A DNA stretch of 64,000 nucleotides. Source: Phialophora verrucosa. Taxonomy: Eukaryota; Ascomycota; Eurotiomycetes; Chaetothyriales; Herpotrichiellaceae. Location: the NCBI GenBank assembly GCA_002099365.1, contig MSED01000010.1, positions 248,001 to 312,000 on the forward strand, read 5' to 3'. A model generated the notes under the pieces. That model ran no database searches, was not told where the DNA came from, and saw nothing but the letters and a program-made list of their open reading frames with translations. Shown here piece after piece: positions 42,232-53,008 of the stretch (position 1 is its first letter; every line of letters starts with the position of its first letter). Position numbers and translations under genes: made by a program.

Positions 42232-43376
42232 GGAACGAGAATGACAAAGAGACAGACAGTATACGTGCACACACATATACACACATACATGACAAATCAT
42301 GACAACGACCACGACCACGACCACGACGACAACAGGCGAAAACGGAGTATTGGAATCCCCAGAATGACGAACGACATGCTACATATTTCTTGGATTGTAT
42401 AGGCCCAACGTGCTCCCTTCACACATTTATGTTCAGAATGACAGACAGCGACAGCAGATAGTTTAGTCCCGTTCAGTTCGGTCTAGTTAATTCGATTCGG
42501 CTTTCCAGATGTTCCTTTCCTCATTCCCAAACAAAAACACAGTATCCGCCAATTATTGTGCATGGCAGTGGCCTCGATCAGCGAGGGCTGTTGTCATGAA
42601 AACAAATCTCAAGTCGTCGTGCTGTGGGTGTCTCAGCTCCGATGAGATAGATGTAGCGAACGGACGCCTGGCTATATAGTTACGAAGGTCTACTGTAATA
42701 TTGCCAGTGGGTCCACATAACACTTCTACCTTTGGCAAACGCGCGAAATCCGCCTTATAGTATTGATAAAGGGGCTTCGAATGTACGCAGCGTATGAGCG
42801 AGCTCTAATCACGAGCGTTCTCGCTGGGTGCTGTGTTCTCCCAACAACCTTGCTGGATCAGTATTATGCGCCTTGCAGATGGAACGGCAACACATGTCAA
42901 CGCCCTCGGGCTCAAGCTCGTCATGCTCCAAGACCGTGGCTTTATTGGCTATCCTACTCCCACAGTTCCGGACAACCTCTTGGACGAGGCACTCGTCTCC
43001 TTTAGAGTTATCGGATTCCGATCCATCACGACAACCACACAATGACTTTTGACTCCGACATCCCATCCGAGATGGACGACTATTGGACGCGGGATCAACG
43101 CCTAGTATCACCATGTGGGTGTGAAGAGGCCGAGAATAAATAATGAGGGTTCAAGTGAACTGCATATTATCAATCAGCATTGCTCAAGGAGGGATATTCC
43201 ATACATATCCACGACGACGAGTTCAGTACGCGAATGCATTCGCGACGGCACTTTTCCTGAACTTCCATCAATGAATCACTATACAGTAGCTTGCTCGATC
43301 CGCCGAGTCGCTTCCGGTGTGAATCATGTAATGCCTGCTTCGGCTTTGTTTCATTTTTCTCCTGCTTCCGCCCTGA
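42232..43376. other. 1.1-kb convergent intergenic region with simple repeats
   Basis: Contains CA/TA-rich microsatellite sequence (about 42266-42290) and a CGACCA run (about 42304-42330). No supported gene. Confidence 0.5.
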
Positions 43377-44735
43377 TCATGTCTTCTTGTGCTTTTTCCC
43401 TTTTCCTCCTGCTGGAGGAGCTAATAATGATCGTTCCAATTTGGCCAGCATCTGTTTGACCTGCATCTGATGGCGAGCAATCTCTTGTTCCAACTCGGCT
43501 CGTTTTCGTGTGGCTGCTTCTCGTTCCTGGGAGATCTGGTGTTCGAACTCGACTCGTTTCCTTCTGTGGTCTTTCTGTTGCTGGGCAATTTGTTGGTCCA
43601 ATACGGCTTGCTGCCTCTCGAGCTCTTTCTTCACCGGCGCTTTGGGGGGTTTAGCTCCCGACCTCGATTTCTTCGCCTCTTCCTTGGTCTGGATAATTTT
43701 TCTTTCCAGTTCACCTCGCTTTTGTATAGCTTCCTTCTCAGCCCGAGTGAGCTGTCGTTCCAACTCGGCTCGTTTCAGTTTGTCCGCCTTCTTTTTCTTG
43801 CGGATCTGCTGGTCGAACTCGATCAGCCTGTGGTGATACTTCTTCTGCTGCTTCGCGGCCTGCTGCTCCACATTAGCTCGCTGTCTCTCGGCCAGTTGCT
43901 TCTGTTGTGCCTTCCGCTCGGCCTCTTGCTTCTGCTGTACCTTCTGCTGTGCTTTCCGCTCGGCCTCTTGCTTCTGCTGTGCCTTCTGTTGTGCTTTCCG
44001 CTCGGCTACTATCACCACTGGTCTGGTCGCTCGTTTCTTTCCCTCCATCCCTTGCTTCTCAGCGACCTCTGCTTGCTGGATAATACAATGTTGTGCGGGG
44101 GTTTGCACTACCACAACTGCACGTATCTCGTCCGTCCTCACCATAACCTCGGTCTTCTTATCCCCTGGAGCGATGCCGTTCGAAGCAGTCGGCTTCATCC
44201 GTAAGAGCGCCGTCAGGAATGTAAGCCACGTGTTTGATGTGTCTTCGGGCCAAACCTGATAATGGAAACCCGCGGCACCTGAGACCGTAGGATGTACGTA
44301 CTCGATCCGGGTAGTACCGCACCCTCCTAGGGCTCCTTTTAAAACGGGCTCTTCCAGGTTTTGATAGTTCGAATGTTCCCTTTTACTGTAAATGTGCGGC
44401 GGAGGATTTGTTAAAACTATCGCTTGACGTTTGTCACGGCATGCATATTCGGCAAAGCGGATCGAGGCAGCTTTCATGTACTTAGACATTGTAGTGGACC
44501 TGGCGTCTTCTCCGCTACGTGAATGTCGGTTGTCCCACAGAGGGCCCATGGCAATGGTCAAAGTGGGTAGGTGTCGCTGCATTGCCCATCGTTGGGCTGC
44601 TTCAAAGCCAATTCCTGTCCAGAAAACCAGACAAGTTGTGCCTCGCAGAGCGTGATCGAATCTCTTGTCCAGACTAGCCAGCTCCTCAGGGGTGCAATAC
44701 TGCAGAGAGTCCCCGGCCGTGCTCGAAGTAGCCAT
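43377..44735 (-). CDS. Hypothetical protein: ADP-ribosyl-cyclase-like N-domain plus long coiled coil
   Basis: Intronless, 452 residues from the ATG at 44735. Residues 35-170 can be laid against the CD38/ADP-ribosyl cyclase domain. FW at 38-39 matches the FW containing Trp125, TL at 58-59 with a following G-x-L-x-D-like stretch matches the TLE region, KAASIRFAEYA at 88-98 matches a conserved helix, and NLEEP puts Glu128 at catalytic Glu226. Thr60 replaces Glu146 and Met87 replaces Trp189, so catalysis is uncertain. Residues about 245-440 are a strongly charged coiled coil, including near-repeats of ERKAQQK/QKQEA at 245-285, ending in a basic KGKKHKK tail. No signal peptide or membrane segment. 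The cyclase comparison is by eye from family knowledge; an unrelated fold remains possible. Neighbours are a pseudogene and accessory genes. Confidence 0.7.
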   Translation of the reverse strand: MATSSTAGDSLQYCTPEELASLDKRFDHALRGTTCLVFWTGIGFEAAQRWAMQRHLPTLTIAMGPLWDNRHSRSGEDARSTTMSKYMKAASIRFAEYACRDKRQAIVLTNPPPHIYSKREHSNYQNLEEPVLKGALGGCGTTRIEYVHPTVSGAAGFHYQVWPEDTSNTWLTFLTALLRMKPTASNGIAPGDKKTEVMVRTDEIRAVVVVQTPAQHCIIQQAEVAEKQGMEGKKRATRPVVIVAERKAQQKAQQKQEAERKAQQKVQQKQEAERKAQQKQLAERQRANVEQQAAKQQKKYHHRLIEFDQQIRKKKKADKLKRAELERQLTRAEKEAIQKRGELERKIIQTKEEAKKSRSGAKPPKAPVKKELERQQAVLDQQIAQQQKDHRRKRVEFEHQISQEREAATRKRAELEQEIARHQMQVKQMLAKLERSLLAPPAGGKGKKHKKT

Positions 44736-45232
44736 TGCTATCGGACTGCTGTTGTCACGGAATTAGTGCAACCCAAGGTTACCAAAGATGACAAGTGGGA
44801 GGGAGAGCTGTGGGATGATTGTGAAGCTGAACAGCGGGAATACGAATGTTTGACCCCGCAGCACCTTGAATGTCATCAACCTGACACCTTCGCTGAGAGT
44901 AGACACCTGCCGTGTGCCAGTCAGAAAGTGCCACCACTCACATTGCGCGCTGAGAGCCCTTGGCGGAAGATTGTCTAACCCTTCATGGACTGATGCAGGC
45001 TCGACACGAGGATTTTCGACGATGTACTGCGCGAACGAGCCGCTGTCAGGAAACGAGAAGCATACCACACCCGGGGCGGACGGCATGCACCAGTATTTCC
45101 CGACGTGGATCCGCCTGGTGCAAGGCTCAACTTGACCCAAAAGACGAAAGGAAAGAGTAACTTGATGTTATGGTCGGCAATATGCTTTGATCGGTGAATC
45201 TCTTTTGGCTGTCCCCCCGGCCGACACTGCCG
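44736..45232. other. Gap between cyclase-like gene and pseudogene
   Basis: A minus-strand frame of 125 codons (44763-45140) lies just upstream of the cyclase-like gene. It shows no domain and I do not call it as a gene. Confidence 0.4.
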
Positions 45233-47034
45233 TCACCGCTCAAGATGTGGGATGTCAGCCACCCAAGAGACGGCAGAGTACACGCTCAGCGGCACAGACC
45301 TCAGACTGGTGCAGCTTTCGGCAACAACAAACATCCTGGCAGCTACCGTCGCCAATGGGAGCACCACCTCGATCATAGCAATGACGATAAGGAGCCCAGC
45401 ACAGATGACCCCATCAAGAAGCAATACAAGGCTCGAAAACGCCTTGATCGTATTGTTACACCCCGCCGCAAGACACCTCACAAAACCTGTCCTCAGCTGC
45501 CATCTCTTTAGCGCATTGTGTGGATTCTTCCTTGGAATTTATTGCTATAATCAATGGAACGACCAATTGCAACACAAGTCCATATCTCAGTGCGAGGGCC
45601 GGCATGAAAGCGACAAGACAGGAGGGCCTCCACAGCAGCTCCTCGATCCGCTTAGAGAGGTCGAGTCCCATGCCGCCAAATGGATCCCTCCGTAAGTGAC
45701 CTGTGCGGCCATGGCCAGCGCGCTGAACCGGATGAAGTGGATGCCAGGAAAGCTCTGGAAGATTTGACTGATGTCCCGAGGATTGCTCGCATCGTGGGAT
45801 TTCCAAAACCGGTCGAGCTGAGCGGGTTGTCGGACCCGATGTTGACGCGTCGACGGCCGACAAGCCCGGAAAGATGTGCTGCGCCAACGTAGGCGCCTTG
45901 AATTGCGGGTCCCGGTCCCCGGGGCTCTATGTAGGCGCAGAGGATGCTGCGGCGTTCTTCCAAGGTGAAGGTAACTTCCACCACGTACTGCGGGAAAGGG
46001 CACATCCAAAAGATTGTGGATAGGAGCCCCGGCGGCATCCCATCTGTGGTGTGTAAGTACAAGTACGGTCGAAGCTGATGATCCGTGGATGTGAATATCA
46101 CGGTCTTTGCCGTCTCGAAGGACGCATCAAGCCACACGATGTCTTTGGGCAGCTCATGATACTCGCAATTTTGCATGTTCCACGTCGCTGTGATATGGGT
46201 CCTGGCCTTCCCCTCCCTGAGGGCTCTGCGACGAGCAGTCTGGTGACGTCGAACTTGGAGAGGAGTGTCATTTCGGCCACGACAGGAGGCAAACCCGAGG
46301 ATACTGATATCGTGGTTGCTTCGCCTATGCTGAAGGGTTTCTTGAATCACAGTGCGTACACCATTGTTGCGCAGATGACGTGTACGAAAGTGTGGATCTC
46401 AAGTAATGTCAGAGGCAGCCGCTCGTGTTGCGTCCAACATTGAACCACCATCCATGAGACTTGGAGCACCATGAGACCTTTGGCCAGGCTGTTGGCTTTA
46501 CTCTTGTCTTGCATAGTGCCGTGTTCGATATCGCAGGTCACACCGTGCTCGGCCAAGGTGACGATAGCTGGTGGAGAAAGGGCCGCCGTTGACATTTTAC
46601 CGGAGAATTGCTGCACGTCGACCCTGAAAGCACCCATGATTGCATAGAACCCATGCGCCATGTCACAATTCATGCCCTTGTCTGTGGTGTTTTATTTTGC
46701 CAAAGATGGATAGCCAACGTTTCCACCATGTAGTGGGAGGGCGAGCGACCGAGCCCGCCGGCTCGATTCCATCCTTCTTCTTTGACTTCAGACCCTATAG
46801 TTTCTGAAGGAGAGCAGCAGCCTCAAGGTATTGCGCTAGGGCCGTGAACAAGACGAACTCGGGGGCAAATATTGCGGTGAAGGTCCTTCCGCCTGCCTCA
46901 GGGAATGCCATTGTCGCTTCTCTCCGGACTCTGGGGTGTTTAGATGAACCGCACTGTAGACGCATAAGGTGATGGTTGCGATGCATGGGTAGAGAACTTC
47001 TGATGTTCAGCGAATACTGGGCGAGTTCATCCAA
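45233..47034 (-). pseudogene. Decayed polytopic membrane-protein gene of a filamentous-fungal family
   Basis: Pieces of one recognisable fungal membrane protein occur in order on the minus strand but in different frames. They are VLYPCIATITLCVYSAVHLN (about 46940-47000), TAIFAPEFVLFTALAQYLEA (about 46810-46880), MAHGFYAIMGAF (46630-46670), DKSKANSLAKGLMVLQVSWM (46440-46500), TYGGIHLAAW (about 45680) and VADIPHLER-stop at 45233. Lesions seen are an in-frame TAG at 46795-46797 after LLQKL, an in-frame TGA at 46347-46349 where the family has Trp (YAL-stop-FKKPFSIG), a frame change between VYSAVHLN and FAPEF, and a frame change between HLAAWDS and RIEELLWR within about 15 bp, too short for an intron. 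The family is large and uncharacterised. The left end of the gene is uncertain. Confidence 0.7.
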
Positions 47035-48004
47035 CCATGATGCATTGTTACATTGTTAGACTCGACTGTCTCCATTTGGCGTACTTCGTTAGGATGCGAC
47101 CTAACGCCTGGAAGTCGGATGCGTCCGTCATGGCGAGGATCCGGAGGGAGCTCCAGCGAAGAACCGATCTCTACTTGGAGTCATCAATATGTGGTATAGT
47201 AGCCGCCTTCTTGCGTCCATGAGTTTCTGTGGGCGTGGTTGAGGGGAACCGATCGAGCCGCAACGAGGAGGCATGCCAGCGGCAGTCCAATTGGGAGCGT
47301 TGGTCGTTCGATTTCTGAGACAGCTTCACAGTACGGAGTAACAAGTCCCCAAAAGAAGGCCGCGGCGTTGGCAGCCAGGAGTTAACTTCTCAGGGGCAGC
47401 AAGCAGCCACAAGTCGGGGGGCCATGGTCGTCATCACCGGGGGCTCCTACGGTGAAGGACGAGCTGAGATTTCTGTCGGGGGCATCAAGCTGGTTCATCC
47501 TGGCTTTAATAGTTCATGCGATGGTGTTTGCCGACATTGGAGAAAGCACAAGACAAGAGGTCGCGAGTTAGTGGTGAGTAGCGGTGAGGTAGCGGTGAGG
47601 TCACTGCTCTAGCGGCCCTGACATGGAAACGACACGGTCTTCACCTGCTCCTCAACTGTTCCTCAAGACTTAATGTTGACACCCTCGCTATTCTTCTATT
47701 GGAGAAGTATAAACCACACATTTATCATCGCCTATAGTCTCAGTTTGACCGATTCTTCAGCCACTCGAGCTTTCCAACAACGCCTCCCGCGCAAAGCCAG
47801 GCTTGGATTCTCGCCCAGACCATCGATCTCCAACTTGACCAGCACTCCGCCTCTTGATGCTGTACAAGCCAACCAGACATCAACGCCGAGCATGCTGCCA
47901 ATGCAACTAAGCGACGCGGGCGCCTATCGACTAACTTGTCTCGCCGAGTCAGAATTTTTCCTACCGTTGGCAGTGGAAGCAGTCACTGGGTCCGTAGCCT
48001 TAAG
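47035..48004. other. 1-kb region, probable promoter of 48005 candidate
   Basis: No supported gene. It includes the TATA-like element at 47708-47713. Confidence 0.4.
47708..47713 (+). promoter_or_regulatory. TATA-like element
   Basis: TATAAA lies 292 bp upstream of the ATG at 48005. A long leader would be needed, so the assignment is weak. Confidence 0.35.
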
Positions 48005-48367
48005 ATGAGTCCTGTCCAGGATTCAGATCAGGCCAGCCCGCCTCCAGCAAAGTCGAAAAAGTTGAAAAGAGTACAAAGGGCAAGGTTTCGAGATCATGTG
48101 GCTGAAGCCTTCGGACACGATACGAAGCCGTATGGCGAATCAAGCGCTGGACTCTGCCCTGCCTCGAGCCCTCCGGCTTCAACCTTGTCTCTCCCCGCCA
48201 GTCAGGTTCCTCAACCCTGGCCACGACTCTTTACGAACTTTAGATCGCACGCCGGAGCTCTTGTAAAAATGCCAGTTGCAGGAGTTTTGAGGAACTTTTG
48301 TTGCTTGGTGAGTCAGTCGAAAAGACAAGCCCGGTCGCCACCTACTGCGAATCTAAGAGAAGTCTAA
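48005..48367 (+). CDS. Short hypothetical protein resembling the disordered N-terminus of fungal NLRs
   Basis: A 120-codon frame from ATG at 48005. It opens with a polar, Pro-rich, Lys-rich stretch (PPPAKSKKLKRVQRARFRD), then EAFGHDTKPYG, a Ser/Pro linker, and HAGALVKMPVAGVLRNFCCL. A basic start, Ser/Pro linker and K-x-P-V-x-G-V segment are the usual opening of several fungal NLR-like proteins, before a helical N-terminal domain. Here no downstream NLR body follows. A good splice donor (GTGAGT) occurs right after FCCL at about 48307, so the real exon may end there, but no continuation was found in the next 500 bp. It is either a truncated NLR remnant or an unrelated small protein. Confidence 0.35.
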   Translation: MSPVQDSDQASPPPAKSKKLKRVQRARFRDHVAEAFGHDTKPYGESSAGLCPASSPPASTLSLPASQVPQPWPRLFTNFRSHAGALVKMPVAGVLRNFCCLVSQSKRQARSPPTANLREV

Positions 48368-48825
48368 ACAATGGTTGTCTATGCTTGTGCTAGGGCATCC
48401 TTTGGACATCATATCAGACGCGTCTTGCTGCTGGGGCATGTGGTTGACCTGAACACACGGGTTCGACCACTGGCGAGACATGCTCGGCCATCGAGCCACG
48501 TCTGTCCACCCACTGCAGCCAAAAATCTTGGGCGCACTCCAGCAGAGCTAGGTGAGGAATGGTGATCATAGCTGCCCTGGCCTGCATATTGCCAAGGCGT
48601 TGTGTTAAGAATAAGTCTCGCGAACTGGTAGGACTCGAGTCTGCGACAGGAGAGCAAGCCACCAGCGTCTCAAAAATACGAACTTCGTGAGGAGATCTTG
48701 GTATATGTATAAGTCTCGGACCCCTTTGCTTCTCAACCCCTCTACTATCGATTTTGGAACTTAACCCGCAGGGCATATACCACCAAGCATATTGGACAGA
48801 AAGGTGTACACTCCAAAAATCAAAC
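48368..48825. other. Promoter region of small secreted protein gene
   Basis: No gene seen. A TATA-like GTATATGTATAAG sequence lies at about 48701-48713, 115 bp upstream of the ATG at 48826. Confidence 0.45.
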
Positions 48826-49254
48826 ATGGCGAAATTCATCTTCCAGCTCAACGTGTTCCTTATGCTCCTGCTCACCGCTCTTCATCCGACTTTGGTCGAC
48901 TCTACAGAACCCGCCGACTTCGGTAGCATCCCTATAGACGAGCAGCAGATTTTCGAAGCCGCCGTCGTGCGTCCGGGTGAAAGCGTCATCTGCAACTCCA
49001 AGCGCAACCTCATCCACAACCTCGAACAACTCTCTTTTTATCTCAAGGCTGATTGCCAAGATCTGAACAGGTCCGCCGTTGGTTGTTCATGCTGGCCTCC
49101 CCGATGCGCCCGGGGATGTACACCCACTCGCGCATGTTGCGCTCAAAACACCACGGCACTGGTTGCTGAACTGGAAGGGTTCAACGCCTTTTATGCAAGC
49201 CACTTCAAGGAGTTGTTTGGTGCTCCGCAGAAATGCGCTCAACTGGAGGAGTGA
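48826..49254 (+). CDS. Small secreted cysteine-rich protein, effector-like
   Basis: Intronless, 142 residues from the ATG at 48826. Residues 1-26 are a signal peptide (MAKFIFQLNVFLMLLLTALH). The mature protein of about 116 residues has nine Cys, six of them packed in one 24-residue stretch (GCSCWPPRCARGC then RACC). One N-x-S/T site is in that region (NTT), and there is a helical, Glu/Phe-rich tail. I do not recognise a family. Size, signal peptide and Cys content fit the class of small secreted proteins that fungi export to interact with hosts or competitors, but many such proteins are structural. An odd number of Cys leaves one unpaired. The neighbourhood contains a pseudogene and NLR-like fragment, consistent with an accessory block. 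Confidence 0.75.
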   Translation: MAKFIFQLNVFLMLLLTALHPTLVDSTEPADFGSIPIDEQQIFEAAVVRPGESVICNSKRNLIHNLEQLSFYLKADCQDLNRSAVGCSCWPPRCARGCTPTRACCAQNTTALVAELEGFNAFYASHFKELFGAPQKCAQLEE

Positions 49255-50152
49255 GCTGTCGACTTCCTGTTGGATGCCGTGGGCAAGAAGCATGGACCGG
49301 CATGTATACTGTGTGGTGTCACTTGAGCGCTGGGCTGGACGGACGCGAAGATTTGTATCCTACAGAATCGAGACTCTCGGATTCTTCAGTCTCTCGTCCA
49401 ATAGTAGCTCCGTAGACTGTTGCCCAGACAAGGGGAAGTAACAAGAATCGCCCCCAATCCGTTAGCAGGTCAAGAAATCGTCCGACACCAGTCATTAGAA
49501 CTCGGGCTCGCTGTCAATCTTGTCGCTCTCGTATTCTGTCTTCCTATCAGATCGCAACTCCGAGAGAAGAAAAAGGCGTGTCTTGCATATGCAGCAGCTG
49601 CAGGCTACCAACTTCGGTGGTTCGCCAGTGGCACTTCCTAGTTCTTCTCGTACCTGCGCAGGGCTGCGGTTTTGAGCTGCCTCACCCCCTACCAAGGGAC
49701 CCCTGGTACCCGGCCAGAACACCTTGAGGGAAAGGAGTCTCGAGCAACGCTTGTTTGCCTTTGCACTACCGTGCAGCCTTGGTAATTCGTCATGCGGACC
49801 ATCAGTGACTCAGTCGATCGGATTCGCCGGCCGCGGACGCTATTGTTGGGTTCGTCTCGGGCTCGTCGCCAGTGGACATCTTCGATGACCTATGGCTGCC
49901 TGCCGACGTCCAGATGCCTTGCAGCTGCACAGCGTTTGAAGCTGCCGCATGCATCTAGGGGGGTAAGGAGGCACTTATCTCAAGGCCTGTGCTGGGGAGC
50001 TGTCTTTAATGACGCTTTCTAGAGAATTAAAACTTCATCGTGCGAAAGTCATATACCGGACGATGTTTTGCAACGACCACCTCTGCCCTGATCCGCTGCC
50101 ACCGCATTCGATCCGAGCCTTTGGCCTCCATTCCGCGCCGTGAGTTGGGGTA
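49255..50152. other. Intergenic, no gene seen
   Basis: Between two plus-strand genes. Short frames only. Confidence 0.45.
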
Positions 50153-52477
50153 ATGGAGGGCCAAGATAGCGCCCCTCGACATCTGAGGAATGTACCCGGC
50201 TTCCGAGATCTTCGTATCGGGTCGCCGACCAGCTGGCGCTCCTCCCTCCACAGCAGCCAGCTGAACGGTGAAAGTCACAGCGACTTATACGAGCTGCTCG
50301 ACACCTTGAACGCACAGTCCGATCAGACCGCAACTACTGGCAAGCACTGTGCGGAAGCTGCCTATGCTGAAACTAATGTCGGCCGGCCTGCCGTCCCTCC
50401 ATCGCAACGCCTGGCGGACAGCTCGGAGGAAACTCTCACGGGACAGCCATGTCGACGCGCTGCAATATGGAAAGAGCTCTGGTTTCCCCTGCTTTGTATC
50501 CACGGCTCGATGCTGCTTATTCTAGGCACTCTCGCTGCCCTGGTTTTGATTTATAGAGTGAAGCCGGAGAGAGGTCTTTTCTTCGACCCTACGGGATGGG
50601 ACGATAGCAAGCAGAGAGCATATATCCTACTCAGCATCCCCGCAAGTATGAAAGACTCACAGCGTTGTAGACGACAATTGCTGATGACTACCGACAGCAT
50701 GGCTGACCTTTGTTACGGGTCGAGCCACACAGATCGCAGGCCTCCTCGCGGGATTTCTGATGCAACTGTGGACCTGGAAGACGGCGCAGTCCATGACGGA
50801 GGCTTCCAAGCTACCGAACAGCGATGAATTGCCAACCCCATATCAACTCAGCTTGTTGATTGGAATTCTCCTGGCTTCTCCTGACCGGCTCCGACGATAC
50901 TTTTCGTATCGCTGTTTCCGCCCGCAACGCAGAAGGGCACCGCGCTCTCCTCGACTTCTCTTCCAAGCTGGACTCATGCTCTGTGTATGCTTCCTCATGG
51001 CAACCCTGATGTTCAGTGCCGATACCTTGGTGCACTACACCACCGAAACGGTCCAGTACGACCAAGTGAGAGTGGACAGCATTACACAAGCATCTGGACG
51101 CGGCTTATCTGAGCAGTGTCTTGCGGTGAAACGAGAGGACAATTTCGGCTTTCCTTGCTCAATCAACAATTTCATTTCCGATGATGCGTTCCTCGCCGAA
51201 CACAACGAAATGCTCTTCCTGTACCACAATAGTTCCCAGACATCTGAGATCCGGGTTGTCCCATCCAACGTCGGCGACGTTGCACTCCTGCTACCCAAAA
51301 CTCAAAGCCTGTCACCGTATGTCGACTACCATGCTTCGACAATCGGCATTACATCACAGTGTAAACCTATCAGTCCGTCGTGTAATTTTGGTGTCTGGGG
51401 CCCGGAGGATTTGTACTCGGGCTTCTACTGCAGTCCCCGTTTCTGGGGTTCACTCGGTGAAGCCGAGACGAACGCATCTGTGCCCGGTATAGACTATCCT
51501 GCCTTGGGGTTCAAGGTCGATTCCAACATCCTGTGAGTTAGCCCCGGGTTACATTTGCGGCTGCTGACTCGATCTTCCCACGTAGCATGGCTTTCTTCAT
51601 GGACGAAGGTCTGACCGAACCTTACAACCCTTTTGGATACAACCCAGACACAGGGGCGCCCGATCCAAATCTACCTCTGATGCCAGACAGCCAACTCATC
51701 AACGAGGTCTACGTTGCCTTCGCCGCTAGATTTGCATCAACGGCCGTCCTCGCCAACGCCGATCTCTCCCTGGACGCAGGCTTCTTCAAGGGTCCGAACC
51801 ACGTCTACGATAGTGTCATCGTCTGCAGCTACCAATCTCTCCTCGTCGACTATACCTGGTTCAACGGCACCATCCGGGATGTGCAAGCGACTCCCGCACC
51901 GAATGGGACCATCTCGGAAATCTGGCACGGCAGTCATATATCGTCTTCGGTATCAGGCACGAGCGCCACCATCCAGACGATCCTCAAACAAGCGGCCGTG
52001 CAGAACTCCAGCACCGCCTTTGCACAAACGTGGGCGAGCCTTTACTCGCCCGTCGTCATGGCCACGATCGGGGGATTGAGCTCGTCCCGGTCCAATTTGC
52101 TCCAACAGACCCGGGTACCCGTGTTGGTGATCAAGGTTTCAATTCCTGCCCTGGTGTTCTTGGGTTGGTGCTGTCTCGGTTACATAGCTGTCGGCTGTAT
52201 CCTTGCCGTGCTTGCTATACGGACGGCATCTCGAGGAGACGTCCGGGACGCCAAAGTGAGACTGACCCTGTTCGGACTCGTCGCGTGGGCTGTCGCGCTG
52301 GGTATGTCGGCGGGACAAGAAGATGGTGATAGCGGCGGGCCGTTACCTCGGGAGCCGGATATCGAAGAAGAGCATGACCGGGTGGGATTGCTCCAGCGTG
52401 CGACCGGCAGCTTTTACTACAAGGTGGTCGCCCGTGACAAGGGGATCGACCAGTCTGACTCCCAGCAGTGGGTGTAG
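50153..52477 (+). CDS. Large orphan membrane protein with extensive non-cytosolic domain
   Basis: Three exons (50153-50645, 50698-51532, 51586-52477) join in phase to 739 residues; introns are 52 and 53 nt. The first 105 residues are polar. Hydrophobic segments lie at about 110-132 (LLCIHGSMLLILGTLAALVL), 165-187 (TWLTFVTGRATQIAGLLAGF) and 250-273 (LLFQAGLMLCVCFLMATLMF). A domain of about 370 residues follows with several N-glycosylation motifs (NSSQ, NASV, NGTI, NSST), paired Cys and many aromatics. Near the C-terminus is another hydrophobic region (LVIKVSIPALVFLGWCCLGY). The layout of few N-terminal helices, one large glycosylated domain and C-terminal helices is common among uncharacterised membrane proteins of filamentous fungi. 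The function is unknown; a surface sensor or receptor is only a guess. Confidence 0.82.
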
Positions 52478-53008
52478 CACGGTCGAGCATCGGATACACA
52501 TGCCAAGCTCTGCAGCTTTTACCTGTTCTGGTGTTTCTTCCAGGCCCGATTCCTGTTCGGTGCGAAACCCTCTTCTGGCACTCCTTGTTCCTATACCGGA
52601 AACCTTGCATGGCAAAGATCCCAGATCCCAGATCCCAGATGCCCACAGGTGTTGCGGAGTGTTACCCCGGTGAAGGATCTGATCTTGTCATCATGACCAT
52701 GCCGATCCTCATGTGCTCGTGTGCCTCTGATGTGTCTCCGAGTTCCCTCATCAGGCCCCCAATCCCATACTCCGGAAGGATCACACGTCGAGTGAGCATG
52801 TCATTCTCATTTCATATACAGCATGCGGAGCATGTGTCAGCTACGTATGTAAGACAGGCCCTCCAGGTCCCTCTATCAGGCGGGAGACGTACATAGATAG
52901 CACCATCACAGGACAAGAAGCGCAACCCACCACGTAATTTACATTCGCAATCATCGACATCATAATTAATAGGAACCGCGCGCGCTTCGAGCGCCGTCAG
53001 CGCACAAA
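52478..53008. other. Intergenic with short ATCCCAG repeat
   Basis: Contains three and a half copies of AGATCCC at about 52616-52640. Otherwise nothing seen; the right part is the promoter of the next gene. Confidence 0.5.

Noticed and set aside
42266..42330. Regularly repeated CA/CGACCA motifs, possible CRISPR-like array
   Set aside because: Simple microsatellites with no spacers; the genome is eukaryotic.
43470..44204. Plus-strand Leu-rich frame of 244 codons
   Set aside because: It is the antisense shadow of the Lys/Glu/Gln coiled coil; such codons read as Leu, Phe and Ser on the other strand.
44763..45140. Minus-strand frame of 125 codons upstream of the cyclase-like gene
   Set aside because: No recognisable content. 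It could be leader sequence of the neighbouring gene.
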